Source: JAJDAT01 sp964570665
Lineage (GTDB): Bacteria > Nitrospinota > Nitrospinia > Nitrospinales > JAJDAT01
Direction: 5' to 3'
Assembly: GCA_964570665.1 (NCBI GenBank)
Contig: CAZMZH010000001.1
Coordinates: 124,001 to 188,000, forward strand
DNA: 64,000 nt
Shown here: positions 7,524-17,121 of the stretch, piece by piece
Layout of the letters: each line of letters opens with the position of its first letter
Numbering within the stretch: position 1 is the first letter of the stretch
Position numbers and translations under genes: made by a program
The notes under the pieces: generated by a model
Databases searched by the model: none
What the model was told of the DNA's origin: nothing
The model's input: the letters and a program-made list of their open reading frames with translations, nothing else

Positions 7524-8697
7524 AAAATTTAAAGCCAAAAACTTTTCTAAGGCATTGGAAGACGTCAAAAAAGAACTGGGCGAAAATGCTTTAATTCTTA
7601 ACACACGGTCGTTAACCGGCAATGGTTCCTCTTCTTTAAATGGAGTAGAAGTTACCGTTGCGGTCGATCACCCAGAAGACAATGAAGACTTCAAAGAAAT
7701 CATTGAGCAAGCGGAAGCTAAAATTGCTACCGAAGAACAAGAGATTCAAAAAACAGAACCTAATGTGGAACCGCCAGCTAATGTCAAACAACTATCAAAT
7801 GTCGAACCATTAGCCAAAGAAACCGATGCGGATTTAAAATCTCTGCTCTTCACCTTATTAAGCCAAACCGATAGAGCGAAAGCTCTGGGCTTAAAAGATC
7901 ATCAACTTGAACTTTATAAAAAAATTATCGATAACGGCGTTAGCGAGAGAATTGCCGCGAAAGTATTTGAAAAAATTAATACTGAAGCGATAACCGGTAA
8001 AAAGAGCGACCGAATTTCCGACAATATCTCGGTACGCGAATTATTAGCCAAAATCGTAAAATGCGGCGGCACCATCAAACTAAACCCTGGCTATCCCAAA
8101 GTGGTGGCCTTAGTCGGTCCAACGGGAGTGGGTAAAACGACCACAATCGCTAAATTGGCCGCAGATTTTTCCATCAAACAAAAGAAAAAAGTAGCTCTTA
8201 TCTCCTTGGATACTTATCGAATTGGAGCGGCGGATCAATTGAAAGTTTATGGCGATATTATGCGAATCCCGGTAGAAGTCGCTTCGAATGCCCGCGAGTA
8301 TAGGAAATTACTCCATAAATTCTCCGATATGGACGTAATTTTTGTCGATACAATGGGAAAATCTCATAAAGACCCAACCTACGCTACCCGTTTAAACGAA
8401 GTATTACGGAAATCGGGTCCTGTGGAAATTCACCTGACTTTGAGCGCTTCTTTACAAGAAAGAGTGCTAGAAGAGGCTTTTAATCAGTTTTCTTCTCTTA
8501 AAATCAATAAAGTTTTGTTCACAAAATTAGATGAAGGGTTAACCTTCGGTTCTCTGATTAATCTGGCCCTCCACACGCAGTTGCCGTTCTCTTATTTTAC
8601 CGACGGACAAAGGGTTCCAGAAGATATCGAAACGGCTTCCAAAGACAAGGTAATTCGTTTGATTTTTAACCTAAATCAAGATAAAGTAGGGGTTTAG
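7513..8697 (+). CDS. flhF: Flagellar SRP-type GTPase FlhF
   Basis: A 394-residue GTPase that selects the site of flagellar assembly. The N-terminus MQIKKFKAKNFSKALEDVK is the FlhF B domain, followed by a charged linker and the NG domain with G1 GPTGVGKTTT, DTYRIGAADQLK, and TKLDEG as the base-specificity motif. The G3 motif reads DTMGKS, where FlhF and SRP GTPases normally have DTAGR. The gene overlaps flhA and runs straight into flhG, forming the usual flhA-flhF-flhG order. FlhF normally works with FlhG, which stimulates its GTP hydrolysis. Confidence 0.96.
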   Translation: MQIKKFKAKNFSKALEDVKKELGENALILNTRSLTGNGSSSLNGVEVTVAVDHPEDNEDFKEIIEQAEAKIATEEQEIQKTEPNVEPPANVKQLSNVEPLAKETDADLKSLLFTLLSQTDRAKALGLKDHQLELYKKIIDNGVSERIAAKVFEKINTEAITGKKSDRISDNISVRELLAKIVKCGGTIKLNPGYPKVVALVGPTGVGKTTTIAKLAADFSIKQKKKVALISLDTYRIGAADQLKVYGDIMRIPVEVASNAREYRKLLHKFSDMDVIFVDTMGKSHKDPTYATRLNEVLRKSGPVEIHLTLSASLQERVLEEAFNQFSSLKINKVLFTKLDEGLTFGSLINLALHTQLPFSYFTDGQRVPEDIETASKDKVIRLIFNLNQDKVGV

Positions 8698-9573
8698 ATG
8701 ATTAAAGACGGCAAACAAGCCCAAACACTGAAGAAGATGATGAATGGAGGAAATGAAGGCAACTCACTCAAGGTAATTTCCATCACCAGCGGAAAAGGCG
8801 GAGTGGGAAAAACTAATGTTGTCGCGAATTTAGCCTATTCCCTCCGGAAAAAAGGTCAAAGAGTCCTTGTTTTTGACGCAGATATTGGTCTGGGTAATGT
8901 TGACATCCTGCTAGGTTTAGCCCCGAAATTTAATCTTCAGCATGTTCTACAAGGTCAAAAAAAGATAGAGGAAATTATAGTTGAAGGTCCTGGAGGCGTG
9001 AATATTCTTCCCGCTACTTCCGGAGTACAGGAATTAACCCACTTAGATAAGGAAGCTCGCTTAATTTTAGTGGAAGAATTGGATCGAATCAGCGACCAGT
9101 ACGATTATCTTTTATTCGATACGGGAGCTGGAATTTCGCCAAACGTGACTTATTTTTGTTGCGCGGCTCACGAAATCTTAGTAGTTGTTTCTACTGAGCC
9201 AACTTCCCTTACGGATGCGTACGCTCTCATCAAAGTGTTAAATCAAAAGCATGGGCAAAAACAGTTTCGATTAGTCGTTAATACTGTAAAATCTGAACGA
9301 GAAGCGAAAGAAATATTCAAACACTTATCGGCCGTTACAGACCGATTTTTAGATTCTGTTTCAATTAATTATTTAGGCTATATCGTATCCGATCCGAACG
9401 TTCCAAAAGCGGTTCGTCAGCAAAAGCCTTTTTTAGAGTTGTATCCATATTCCAAAGTTAGCGCTTGCGTTAACAACCTTTCTCACACTTTAATACAAGA
9501 AAGAGAGAAAGAAACAAGCTCTATGGAATCTTCTAGAACATTTTTTTGGAATAGCGTATTTCCGGTTCAATAA
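8698..9573 (+). CDS. flhG: MinD-like ATPase FlhG (FleN)
   Basis: A 291-residue ParA/MinD-type ATPase that limits flagellar number and activates FlhF. It has the deviant Walker A SGKGGVGKTNVVANLA, the switch region FDADIGLGNVDILLG and DTGAGIS. The N-terminus KQAQTLKKMM resembles the DQAxxLR activator helix that FlhG inserts into FlhF. The ATG follows the flhF stop with no gap, after an AGGGGT ribosome-binding site. The C-terminus lacks a clear MinD-type amphipathic tail but is rich in charged residues (QEREKE). Confidence 0.95.
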   Translation: MIKDGKQAQTLKKMMNGGNEGNSLKVISITSGKGGVGKTNVVANLAYSLRKKGQRVLVFDADIGLGNVDILLGLAPKFNLQHVLQGQKKIEEIIVEGPGGVNILPATSGVQELTHLDKEARLILVEELDRISDQYDYLLFDTGAGISPNVTYFCCAAHEILVVVSTEPTSLTDAYALIKVLNQKHGQKQFRLVVNTVKSEREAKEIFKHLSAVTDRFLDSVSINYLGYIVSDPNVPKAVRQQKPFLELYPYSKVSACVNNLSHTLIQEREKETSSMESSRTFFWNSVFPVQ

Positions 9574-9779
9574 TGGATCTTATTATACAAAGAATCGCAT
9601 TGGGATTTGCCTTCGGCGCCTTTTTCTTCATGGTTATAGGCAGCATCATTACAGGCACAACAGCGTTGACAGCCATTATTCGAGGGTTTGAAGGAGCCGC
9701 TCTTTTTGGCGCAATCGCTTGGCTTGTAGGATCTTATTTACTTAGAGACGAAGATAATGCATCGATGGATATGGAATAG
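9573..9779 (+). CDS. Small two-helix membrane protein between flhG and fliA
   Basis: A 68-residue protein with two hydrophobic helices (about residues 8-28 and 36-56) and a short acidic tail DEDNASMDME. Family not recognised. Its ATG shares one base with the flhG stop (TAATG), so it is translationally coupled to flhG and very probably expressed with the flagellar operon. A role in flagellar assembly or membrane recruitment of FlhF/FlhG is possible but only suggested by position. Confidence 0.75.
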   Translation: MDLIIQRIALGFAFGAFFFMVIGSIITGTTALTAIIRGFEGAALFGAIAWLVGSYLLRDEDNASMDME

Positions 9780-9842
9780 ATAGCATGACTTTCCCATTGG
9801 CAATAGCCTGGGAAATACTTTAAAAATTAGGAAAGCGAACAA

Positions 9843-10601
9843 ATGGCTCAAAAACCAGCGCTTGACGAAATTGAAATATCATCCGAAAACTCTGAGCAAG
9901 TTATAAAAGAGTACGCTCCGATGATTAAATACGTGGCTAACCGAATCGCTATGCGATTACCGCCACATATTGAAGTCGACGATTTAATAAGCGTTGGCGT
10001 GCTGGGACTGATGGACGCAATCGAAAAATTTGACGCTACCCGAGGCGCAAAGTTTAAAACTTACGCAGAGTTCCGGGTTAGAGGCGCCATTCTAGACGAA
10101 CTTAGATCTCTTGATTGGGTTCCAAGGTCGGTTAGACAAAAAGCCGCTTCCCTAGACTCTGTTTGTCAAAAGTTGCAAGCTAAATTAGGTCGCCCGCCAG
10201 AAGACGAAGAAGTCGCCGAAGAAATGGGCATGACCATGGATGAGTTCTTCAATACGCTTAACGAAACTCACAGCATGCCTCTTTTGAGTTTAGAGGATTT
10301 AGGAATTTCGGGCGACGAAGGCGATCAACGCAATTTATTAGATTGTCTAGCCGGGAAATCCGATTCCGATCCACACACTCAACTCCGCTTAACCGAGTTA
10401 AAAACTGTTATAGCAAAAGCCATCGATACTATACCCGAAAAAGAACGACTCATGATTTCTCTTTACTATTATGAAGAGCTAACCATGAAAGAAATTGGAG
10501 AAGTTTTAGGCATCACAGAATCGCGCGTTTCCCAAATTCATTCTAAGGCCGTTTTCAGACTCCGCACAAAGTTAAAAGCGTTGATCGCCGAAGAATATTA
10601 A
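9843..10601 (+). CDS. fliA: Flagellar sigma factor FliA (sigma-28)
   Basis: A 252-residue sigma factor of the FliA/WhiG family. Region 2 reads VDDLISVGVLGLMDAIEKFD and FKTYAEFRVRGAILDELR, with DWVPRSVR following, region 3 KLGRPPEDEEVAEEMG, and region 4 LTMKEIGEVLGITESRVSQ as the -35-binding helix-turn-helix. It directs late flagellar and chemotaxis transcription. It lies 64 nt after the small membrane gene in the flhA operon, which has a sigma-54 promoter, giving the usual sigma-54 to sigma-28 cascade. An anti-sigma FlgM is not in the window. Confidence 0.95.
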   Translation: MAQKPALDEIEISSENSEQVIKEYAPMIKYVANRIAMRLPPHIEVDDLISVGVLGLMDAIEKFDATRGAKFKTYAEFRVRGAILDELRSLDWVPRSVRQKAASLDSVCQKLQAKLGRPPEDEEVAEEMGMTMDEFFNTLNETHSMPLLSLEDLGISGDEGDQRNLLDCLAGKSDSDPHTQLRLTELKTVIAKAIDTIPEKERLMISLYYYEELTMKEIGEVLGITESRVSQIHSKAVFRLRTKLKALIAEEY

Positions 10602-10634
10602 TACATTCTTTCCTCAACCATTCCTCCTTATTAA

Positions 10635-11045
10635 ATGGTTAAACTAACCGCAACTTTTCCCGATTTATCAAAACTTGTATTGAGACTGTCCGCTGGAGCT
10701 TCGTTTATTTTTCATGGCTCTCAAAAGCTATTTGGAGCTTTCGGAGGATCTGGAATAGCCGGATTCACCAAATATTTAGGTTCGCTCGGCATCCCCTATC
10801 CAGAAATAAATGCCTGGCTAGCGGCAGGAACCGAACTCTTTTGTGGAGTCGCTCTTGCGATTGGCTTCTTTGCGCGCTTGGCTGCTATTCCTTTAATCAT
10901 TGTAATGGGCGTCGCAATATTTAGCGTAACGGGAAAAAATGGATTTAACATTGTCAATGGAGGCTTCGAATATAACGCCGTATTGATAGCCGTCCTCCTT
11001 TCAATATTCCTTTCAGGATCGGGAAAATATAGCGTCAAAGATTAA
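10635..11045 (+). CDS. DoxX family membrane protein
   Basis: A 136-residue integral membrane protein with four predicted helices. The start LVLRLSAGASFIFHGSQKLFG and the later GLATELFCGVALAIGF-like region (NAWLAAGTELFCGVALAIGF) are typical of DoxX/DoxD-like proteins, a family linked to respiratory or thiosulfate redox functions but mostly uncharacterised. It follows fliA by 33 nt on the same strand and could be read through from the flagellar operon, though no functional link is evident. The gene ends convergently with the AarF-like gene. Confidence 0.85.
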   Translation: MVKLTATFPDLSKLVLRLSAGASFIFHGSQKLFGAFGGSGIAGFTKYLGSLGIPYPEINAWLAAGTELFCGVALAIGFFARLAAIPLIIVMGVAIFSVTGKNGFNIVNGGFEYNAVLIAVLLSIFLSGSGKYSVKD

Positions 11046-11165
11046 AACGCTAAGTTACTCTCCTTTCGATCGACAACCTATTTTCGAAAACTACACAACG
11101 GTAAAATTTTACGAAAAAGCTTTAAGTCAAGGCAAATCAAATCCAAAAATCTCCATATTTCGAAA

Positions 11166-12695
11166 TTACTCTAACCAAACTCTGACGTCTCTCTCCGAAT
11201 CGTTGACTTTGAAAATAACTTGGGGTTTAAATCCGTTTTTTCGAACTCTTAACTGCATTTCAGATAAATCCAATGAGTTTTTTTTAATCGTTTCCTTTAC
11301 AACAGGATCAATAGTTCCTTCCAAATCGTCGGCAACTCTTGCGGGCATCGTTAACTCTACGCGACCGCCGCCAGCTTTTTTCACATAAATCTTTAAATAC
11401 TGAGAAAGCGAACTAAAGCTAACGTCATTTTTAATCTCGGGTAATTCTTGAATATTAAAAGACCTCACTTCTGGATACAAATCGCCGCATGCGTCGTCTA
11501 AAATAAATTTCCAGGACTGGGGGGTGTTTAATCTATTCAGCATAACGACCAACCCATGTATCGTTCTCATTAAAAAAATAAACTTGGGCGGGGCGGATGA
11601 ACGGAACCACCATTTTAAATCTCCCGCTAAGCTATCAATCGATTCGCTCAACTTCCAATCTTTAACGTCGTAAGGAAAATCAAAAATAAAAGGATCGAAA
11701 AGAACTCTTAATATTGCGGGCATGAAAGAGCGAAGGTCGTTTAGCTTATCGGGATCAAACCCTAATGCCGCTAAACAAGAAGTGGGATTTAAATTCTCGC
11801 GATCTCGGATCGCTAAAATAATACGTAATAAAACCATCCTCTCATTTTTGGTCAATTCCAAAACGCTTCCATAATCGTAAAGAATGACTTCAACTCCTTT
11901 GTCGCCATTCAATCGAAACGCAAAATTTCCCGGATGTGGATCGGAATGTACATATCCATGACGAAAAATCATTAACAAATAATGTTGCAATAAAGCTTTT
12001 CCGATCGCAAATCTTACGTTTCTTTCAGCTTTTTCCGCTTCGTCAAGGCTAATGCCGTCTTCTTTAATTTGAACTAACACGCCAGGTCTACATGTTTCGG
12101 TCACTACTTCTGGAACAATCAAGTTTTCGACGGGCTTCGCTAATTCTTTATACTTAATCTGATTTTCCGCTTCTTTTAAATAATCCAGTTCGCCAGTAAA
12201 ATGCTCCCAAAAATTATCTCGATACCCGTCTAAATTAAAACCCCATTTCGAAACAGGACCGACTTTCGGCAAAAATCCCATGAGTTTCAATTCAGACTCA
12301 ACAGTTTTCGCTATATTGGCATATTGAACTTTGACGGCCACGGAACGGCCGTCTTTAAGTTTTCCAAAATGGACTTGTCCTAATGAAGCTGTTTTTGAAG
12401 TTTTTTCGAGAGACTTAAATATTTTTTTATATGACATGCCATAGGCTTGATTCAACAACATTGTCGCTTGATCGAACTCCATCGGTTCAATAGAATCATT
12501 TAATGAATCGCGAAGTTCCAGGTCATCGCCGTCCATTGTCATAAACTGACCTATTTTTGTAGGCAAACCTTTGCTCTCGCCTAATACTTGAACTAAATAA
12601 TTTTTTGCGCGCTGTTTTCCAGATTCCTCCGTTTCTTTGCGAACCCGCCTCACGGCGTTGCCAACTTTAATTAGATTGAGTAAACGGCTAAACAT
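11166..12695 (-). CDS. AarF/UbiB/ABC1 family atypical kinase
   Basis: A 509-residue member of the UbiB/COQ8 atypical kinase family, which is needed for quinone biosynthesis or lipid handling at the inner membrane. Family signatures are visible: the KxGQ motif in LPTKIGQFMTMD, the modified glycine loop TASLGQVHFGKL, the lysine of VAVKVQY, the catalytic loop HSDPHPGNFAFRL and the metal-binding DYGS in place of DFG. No C-terminal membrane anchor is obvious. It is flanked by convergent DoxX on one side and the M16 protease on the other. Whether it serves ubiquinone or menaquinone synthesis cannot be told. Confidence 0.88.
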   Translation of the reverse strand: MFSRLLNLIKVGNAVRRVRKETEESGKQRAKNYLVQVLGESKGLPTKIGQFMTMDGDDLELRDSLNDSIEPMEFDQATMLLNQAYGMSYKKIFKSLEKTSKTASLGQVHFGKLKDGRSVAVKVQYANIAKTVESELKLMGFLPKVGPVSKWGFNLDGYRDNFWEHFTGELDYLKEAENQIKYKELAKPVENLIVPEVVTETCRPGVLVQIKEDGISLDEAEKAERNVRFAIGKALLQHYLLMIFRHGYVHSDPHPGNFAFRLNGDKGVEVILYDYGSVLELTKNERMVLLRIILAIRDRENLNPTSCLAALGFDPDKLNDLRSFMPAILRVLFDPFIFDFPYDVKDWKLSESIDSLAGDLKWWFRSSAPPKFIFLMRTIHGLVVMLNRLNTPQSWKFILDDACGDLYPEVRSFNIQELPEIKNDVSFSSLSQYLKIYVKKAGGGRVELTMPARVADDLEGTIDPVVKETIKKNSLDLSEMQLRVRKNGFKPQVIFKVNDSERDVRVWLE

Positions 12696-12816
12696 AATTA
12701 AGGGAACCTCTAAAAACTGCTATTGGCCGCAAGCCGTCCTTGTAAATAAATGGCGAGCGAGTTGCCGTAAGTTAAAATTTCGAATTATTAGAAATGCCCA
12801 TAAATTATAATTCGAT

Positions 12817-15609
12817 TTATTTTGCAGCCTTCAATTGAGTAATCGAACCTAGAACGTCTTCTGCAACTTTGTCTTCATTATCTTTAGATCGCATCATCCC
12901 TACAAAACGCGGTGTCGAATTATCCTGAAGTAAAGTCTTTGCCGTCGCGACAACATTTGCTTTTTTCATATTCCTTACAACATTGGCCAATTGTTTCTTC
13001 ATTTTAAAATTACCTTTTTCTTCTGTCGCCAAATAAAATATATCTCCCGCAACTTCCGCAATGCTGTTGCCTTTTTTCTCTAAAGCTACGATTAAACTTT
13101 TCCTATGATTCTCGAAAGTTTCGTCGGAAAGATTATCTAACAATTTGCCAGAAGTTTTAAGCCATTCCTCCACCCTTTTAGCTAATTCAAATGGGCCATA
13201 GGTTGCCGACTGAATAACAAATCTTAAAAAGAGTCGGTCTTCCATTCTTTGGTTAAAACTCCATACAATATATCCCAATTGTTGATTCGTCCTCATTTGC
13301 AAATAAAAATCAGCTTCTATGATATCCGCAATAAAGGACGCTTTTGCCTGATTTTCCAGGCTAAATTCTCCAACTTGCAAGGTATAAGCCAAGGAATTAT
13401 TTGTATCGCGAACTTGTTTAGAGAATTGAACGCGCTTTTTTGTTCCCAGCGTTTTAATTTCTTCCTTGAAACGATCTCTCTCAGGCAGTGGAGAACTTTT
13501 TATTTCCGACAATAATGTACTCACTCCATCTCTGACGTCTTGGTCGGTCCAGTTGCCATGAGCTACTCCCGTAATAAAAACTCTTTCATACAGGTTATTG
13601 GCGTAACTCTTTATATCATCCAAAGTAATGGGTTGTAGAGCGTCTAGAATTTCCTCTTCGGTATAGTGCTTTTTATTCCAGAAAAGCCTATGGTAATAGC
13701 CTCCTCTAGCATAGGCTTGACCCAGCTTTGCGTTCCTTAATCTTCTAATCATAGCTTCTTTTAAATTTCCAAATTTAACCTTGTCGATCTTAATTTCTTT
13801 CATATTTTTAGCTACGATTTTGATCAAATCCGCAATTCGTTCCGAGTATCCCCCAACCGTAAAATTCACGCCTTTCTTCCCCATAGACAAGCTATAGGAA
13901 AGCCCGGCCATTTGAATTGGATAAACCATTTCGTTTAAACCTTCTTGGATAGCGGCGTCATAAAGCTTCGATTTTGCATAATTAACAGGCGTGTCGTACA
14001 CCAATGGGGTTTCTATTCTTAATGAAAAATACGATTTGGGTTGTTTAAATTTGTTATCAAATTTAAACCAAACTTTGGCGATTTCATTGTCAATCACCAC
14101 ATGCGGTTCATCGTCGTTTAAAACTAAATTATGTGGGATGAAATCGTTCTTCTCCGGATAAGCTAATCCCGCAACTATTGGAGGATTTTTTAATCTCTCA
14201 AAAGACTCTCCACCGACTTGAGTCAACGAATACTCGGCTTCATAATATTTTTCAATTTGGTCGGTTTCAACAGATCGCGCGCTCAATACTACCAGCATAT
14301 TCTCTGGAGTAAGGGTCTCCAATATTTCTCTATAGCTCTTGGAATCGTATTCCTTAAACAAAAAAGGAGCTCTTTCGATATTTTCCAAAGAATAGTTTTG
14401 CATTATAGAAGCCCGTGAAGATACATATCCCATACCTTCTTGTGGGTCTTTCCAATCGAAATTAATTTGAGCCATAGTTTGGTCTTCTTTAAAGCTATAC
14501 TTCTTGACCCCGGTTTCTTTTAACATTTTTATGTAGGCGAAAACTAACTCCATGATCCTCTGATAATTTTTTTCGCCTTTTTTAGTCAAGGAAACTGAAA
14601 TGCTGAACTGGTTGATTGAAGGATGGCTAAAACCGCCTCCAGCAGACAACCCAAGCGCAAGCCCTTCCGCTTTTAACTGAGATAATAAAGATCCTTTGCC
14701 TTCATAACCAATGATCGAAGAAATAACAGAGCTGGGTTTATTTTCCTGGCTATCTTTTAATCGAATGGTTGGGAATTCTAACTCTAGGGTTCGGGTGTCT
14801 TTAATGGTTTTTATTTTTAGTAGCCTATATTTTCCATTTAGAGGTTTTCTATAATTGGGAGAAATTGGAGGTTTTTCTGTCTTAAAACTTGGAATCTCCG
14901 CAAAATATTTATTGGCAAAGGCTTCCATTTCGGCCAAAGAAAACTTTGAAATAATCGCCAATTTCATGTTTGTAGCTGAATAAAAATTTTTATAAAACTT
15001 CACTAAATGATCTCGGTTATCCCCCGCCAAAGTATCTTTATTGCCGGTGCTAAAGTTCCTCAACGGATGCCCTTCTTCGGCAGTCAGATCCATAATCTGG
15101 TTTTTTCTCCAACCATCGGACAATTTATTCTTATCGTGCTCGCTACTTACGGCATTGACTTCCCGTTCCGCATATTTTTGATCGAATAACGGCGCTTTAA
15201 AGAAATCGCTAAATCGGTCCAAAGCTCCATCAAAAGACTCGTGAGTACTTTGAAAGAAATAGTTCGTTTCATCGGAACTTGTATAGGCATTGCTTCTTCC
15301 AGAGTTTTGATTAAGATATTTTTTAAAGGTCCCTACCTCGGGATACTTTTTTGTCCCTAAAAACAGCATATGTTCTAAATAATGCGCCAATCCTAACTTA
15401 TCTTTAGGATTTTGGAGACTGCCAACGCCAACAGACAAAGCTGCCGCGCTCCGATTTGCTTCCGAATCGTGGATTAACCAAACATCGATTCCATTTTTCA
15501 AGGTCAACGTCCGGTTTTCTCGCACCCGCGCTTCCGCTTGAAAACAAAAAACAAAAATAAGTACAAATGCAACTAAACCAAAAACAGCTGCGTTATTTTT
15601 CGAACCCAC
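12817..15609 (-). CDS. Periplasmic M16 zinc protease (pitrilysin/insulinase type)
   Basis: A single-chain M16 metallopeptidase of about 930 residues. The inverted zinc motif HYLEH is at 76-80, and the third ligand is probably E157, 77 residues beyond the second His as in pitrilysin. Four M16 subdomains fit the length, with the substrate-binding RLG-type region near NQQLGYIVWS in the C-terminal half. The N-terminus MGSKNNAAVFGLVAFVLIFV is a signal peptide. The GTG at 15609 is chosen because GGAGGT stands 5 nt upstream, whereas the ATG at 15621 would place that site inside the coding region. Likely degrades peptides in the periplasm. Confidence 0.9.
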   Translation of the reverse strand: MGSKNNAAVFGLVAFVLIFVFCFQAEARVRENRTLTLKNGIDVWLIHDSEANRSAAALSVGVGSLQNPKDKLGLAHYLEHMLFLGTKKYPEVGTFKKYLNQNSGRSNAYTSSDETNYFFQSTHESFDGALDRFSDFFKAPLFDQKYAEREVNAVSSEHDKNKLSDGWRKNQIMDLTAEEGHPLRNFSTGNKDTLAGDNRDHLVKFYKNFYSATNMKLAIISKFSLAEMEAFANKYFAEIPSFKTEKPPISPNYRKPLNGKYRLLKIKTIKDTRTLELEFPTIRLKDSQENKPSSVISSIIGYEGKGSLLSQLKAEGLALGLSAGGGFSHPSINQFSISVSLTKKGEKNYQRIMELVFAYIKMLKETGVKKYSFKEDQTMAQINFDWKDPQEGMGYVSSRASIMQNYSLENIERAPFLFKEYDSKSYREILETLTPENMLVVLSARSVETDQIEKYYEAEYSLTQVGGESFERLKNPPIVAGLAYPEKNDFIPHNLVLNDDEPHVVIDNEIAKVWFKFDNKFKQPKSYFSLRIETPLVYDTPVNYAKSKLYDAAIQEGLNEMVYPIQMAGLSYSLSMGKKGVNFTVGGYSERIADLIKIVAKNMKEIKIDKVKFGNLKEAMIRRLRNAKLGQAYARGGYYHRLFWNKKHYTEEEILDALQPITLDDIKSYANNLYERVFITGVAHGNWTDQDVRDGVSTLLSEIKSSPLPERDRFKEEIKTLGTKKRVQFSKQVRDTNNSLAYTLQVGEFSLENQAKASFIADIIEADFYLQMRTNQQLGYIVWSFNQRMEDRLFLRFVIQSATYGPFELAKRVEEWLKTSGKLLDNLSDETFENHRKSLIVALEKKGNSIAEVAGDIFYLATEEKGNFKMKKQLANVVRNMKKANVVATAKTLLQDNSTPRFVGMMRSKDNEDKVAEDVLGSITQLKAAK

Positions 15610-15661
15610 GGTTACCTCCATAAATATATTTTTTCTGTCAGTTTAACAGGGATCATAAGTA

Positions 15662-16564
15662 TTAATTCATTTGCCAGCTTGCGCAAGCGACTCCAACTAC
15701 CGTTAACAACGCGGCGGATATTCTTTCTCGTCCAAACGATTCTCCTAAACGGAAACACCCCCAACCAACAACCATTAAAACGCTGGTTTGCCTTAAAGCA
15801 ACCACAATACCCACTTGCTCATGCTGCAGCACCACACAAATCAAGCCATAAGAACCTAAAGTTGCAAAAGCGCCTAAAAGCCCTTTTGCCCATTCCGATT
15901 GCCAAATCGTTCTAACTTCTTCAAAGGGATAACTTAAGAAAAGTTGCATGTTATAAAATATAAAACAAAAACTGGCTTCAAGAAAAAAAAAGACGATTCC
16001 GTTGCTAAAGCTAGTATCCGGCGCTAAATTGAAAAATCGCTCCATCGCAAATTTATCAAAAATGCTGTACGAAACCACCGCTCCTAAAGTAAAAAACGCC
16101 CAACGAAGATCTTTGTCTTTTACGGCAATCAATAAGTTTTTCGCTCCTTGAGCCAACTTACCGTCAAAATGCAAAAGAAAAATAGAAATTAAAATTAATA
16201 AAATCCCTAAAGCATTCAAGCTATTAATAATTTCGCCTAGAAATATAAAAGCAAACACCGGAACAAAAACTGGAGCGGACCGGGCTATAGGATAAACATA
16301 CGATATATCAGTATCTTGATATGCCCTGGAGAGACAATAAATATATACTCCATGAATCCCTCCCGAAATAAGTCCAAATATCCATATCAAATTGGGTATA
16401 TTGGAAAACCCATAGTAAGTTAAAAATGGAATGGACAAAAAAAGAATCCAAACGCCTTTTAACCCTGAAAAAAAACGAGAGTTTTTACTCGTTTGAGTTA
16501 AGATATTCCATACGGAATGCGAAACTGCCGACAGCAGCACCAGCCCAATATTAACAACAGACAA
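15662..16564 (-). CDS. DMT-superfamily (EamA) transporter
   Basis: A 300-residue polytopic protein with about ten hydrophobic helices arranged as two five-helix EamA repeats; the segments SYVYPIARSAPVFVPVFAFI and VGIVVALRQTSVLMVVGWG are the equivalent conserved parts of the two halves. Drug/metabolite transporters of this type move small metabolites, amino acids or nucleotide sugars; the substrate is unknown. The start is a TTG preceded by GGGAG at about 9 nt. It lies 40 nt upstream of the M16 protease gene and may be co-transcribed with it. Confidence 0.85.
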   Translation of the reverse strand: MSVVNIGLVLLSAVSHSVWNILTQTSKNSRFFSGLKGVWILFLSIPFLTYYGFSNIPNLIWIFGLISGGIHGVYIYCLSRAYQDTDISYVYPIARSAPVFVPVFAFIFLGEIINSLNALGILLILISIFLLHFDGKLAQGAKNLLIAVKDKDLRWAFFTLGAVVSYSIFDKFAMERFFNLAPDTSFSNGIVFFFLEASFCFIFYNMQLFLSYPFEEVRTIWQSEWAKGLLGAFATLGSYGLICVVLQHEQVGIVVALRQTSVLMVVGWGCFRLGESFGRERISAALLTVVGVACASWQMN

Positions 16565-16692
16565 CTTTTATCGCTCCCACTTATTAGAACCGGTTAGAAC
16601 TTTTGTCTCAAAAACTTTTATTTTAGAGAACCTATAAAAACTATTATAAAGAATTCGAACTTCATAGGTCATTAAACTTTTTTAATATTCAA

Positions 16693-17046
16693 ATGGTTAA
16701 AAACATCGCGTTCACCTATTATTGTGTGGAAAACATGGACAGAGCCGTCCAATTTTATGAAAATACTCTTGGCTTATCCGCTTTGTTTAGGGGGGAAGAT
16801 TGGTCCGAGTTTCAAACTAACGAACTCCGAATCGCTCTTTTCAAAACGAACAAACCTATTTTTAGTCAAGGCGGAGCCGTCGTATCTTTTTTGGCTGATC
16901 CAATAGAAAACGTCGTTGAAGATTTAAAATCACAAGGAGTACAGTTCGTTAAAGATTTGCAAGTATTTCCATACGGAAAGCTAGCCGAGTTTTTAGATTC
17001 AGAAGGCAATGTCCTAGGTTTATACGAACCGCCGCCAAAAAATTAA
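16693..17046 (+). CDS. VOC (glyoxalase/bleomycin-resistance) family protein
   Basis: A 117-residue single-domain vicinal-oxygen-chelate protein: FTYYCVENMDRAVQFYENTLGL at the start, FRGEDWSEFQTNELRIALF in the middle and AEFLDSEGNVLGLYEPP at the end, the last glutamate (GLYEP) being the usual metal ligand. The first metal position is Tyr rather than the usual His (AFTYYCV). Substrate and reaction cannot be inferred. It is divergent from the DMT transporter. Confidence 0.82.
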   Translation: MVKNIAFTYYCVENMDRAVQFYENTLGLSALFRGEDWSEFQTNELRIALFKTNKPIFSQGGAVVSFLADPIENVVEDLKSQGVQFVKDLQVFPYGKLAEFLDSEGNVLGLYEPPPKN

Positions 17047-17121
17047 AAGCTCTAAAATAATTCCCACTCACCCACGCTAAAATCGTCCAATTTGGATATC
17101 GCCAAGCGGCAATTTATTTTA

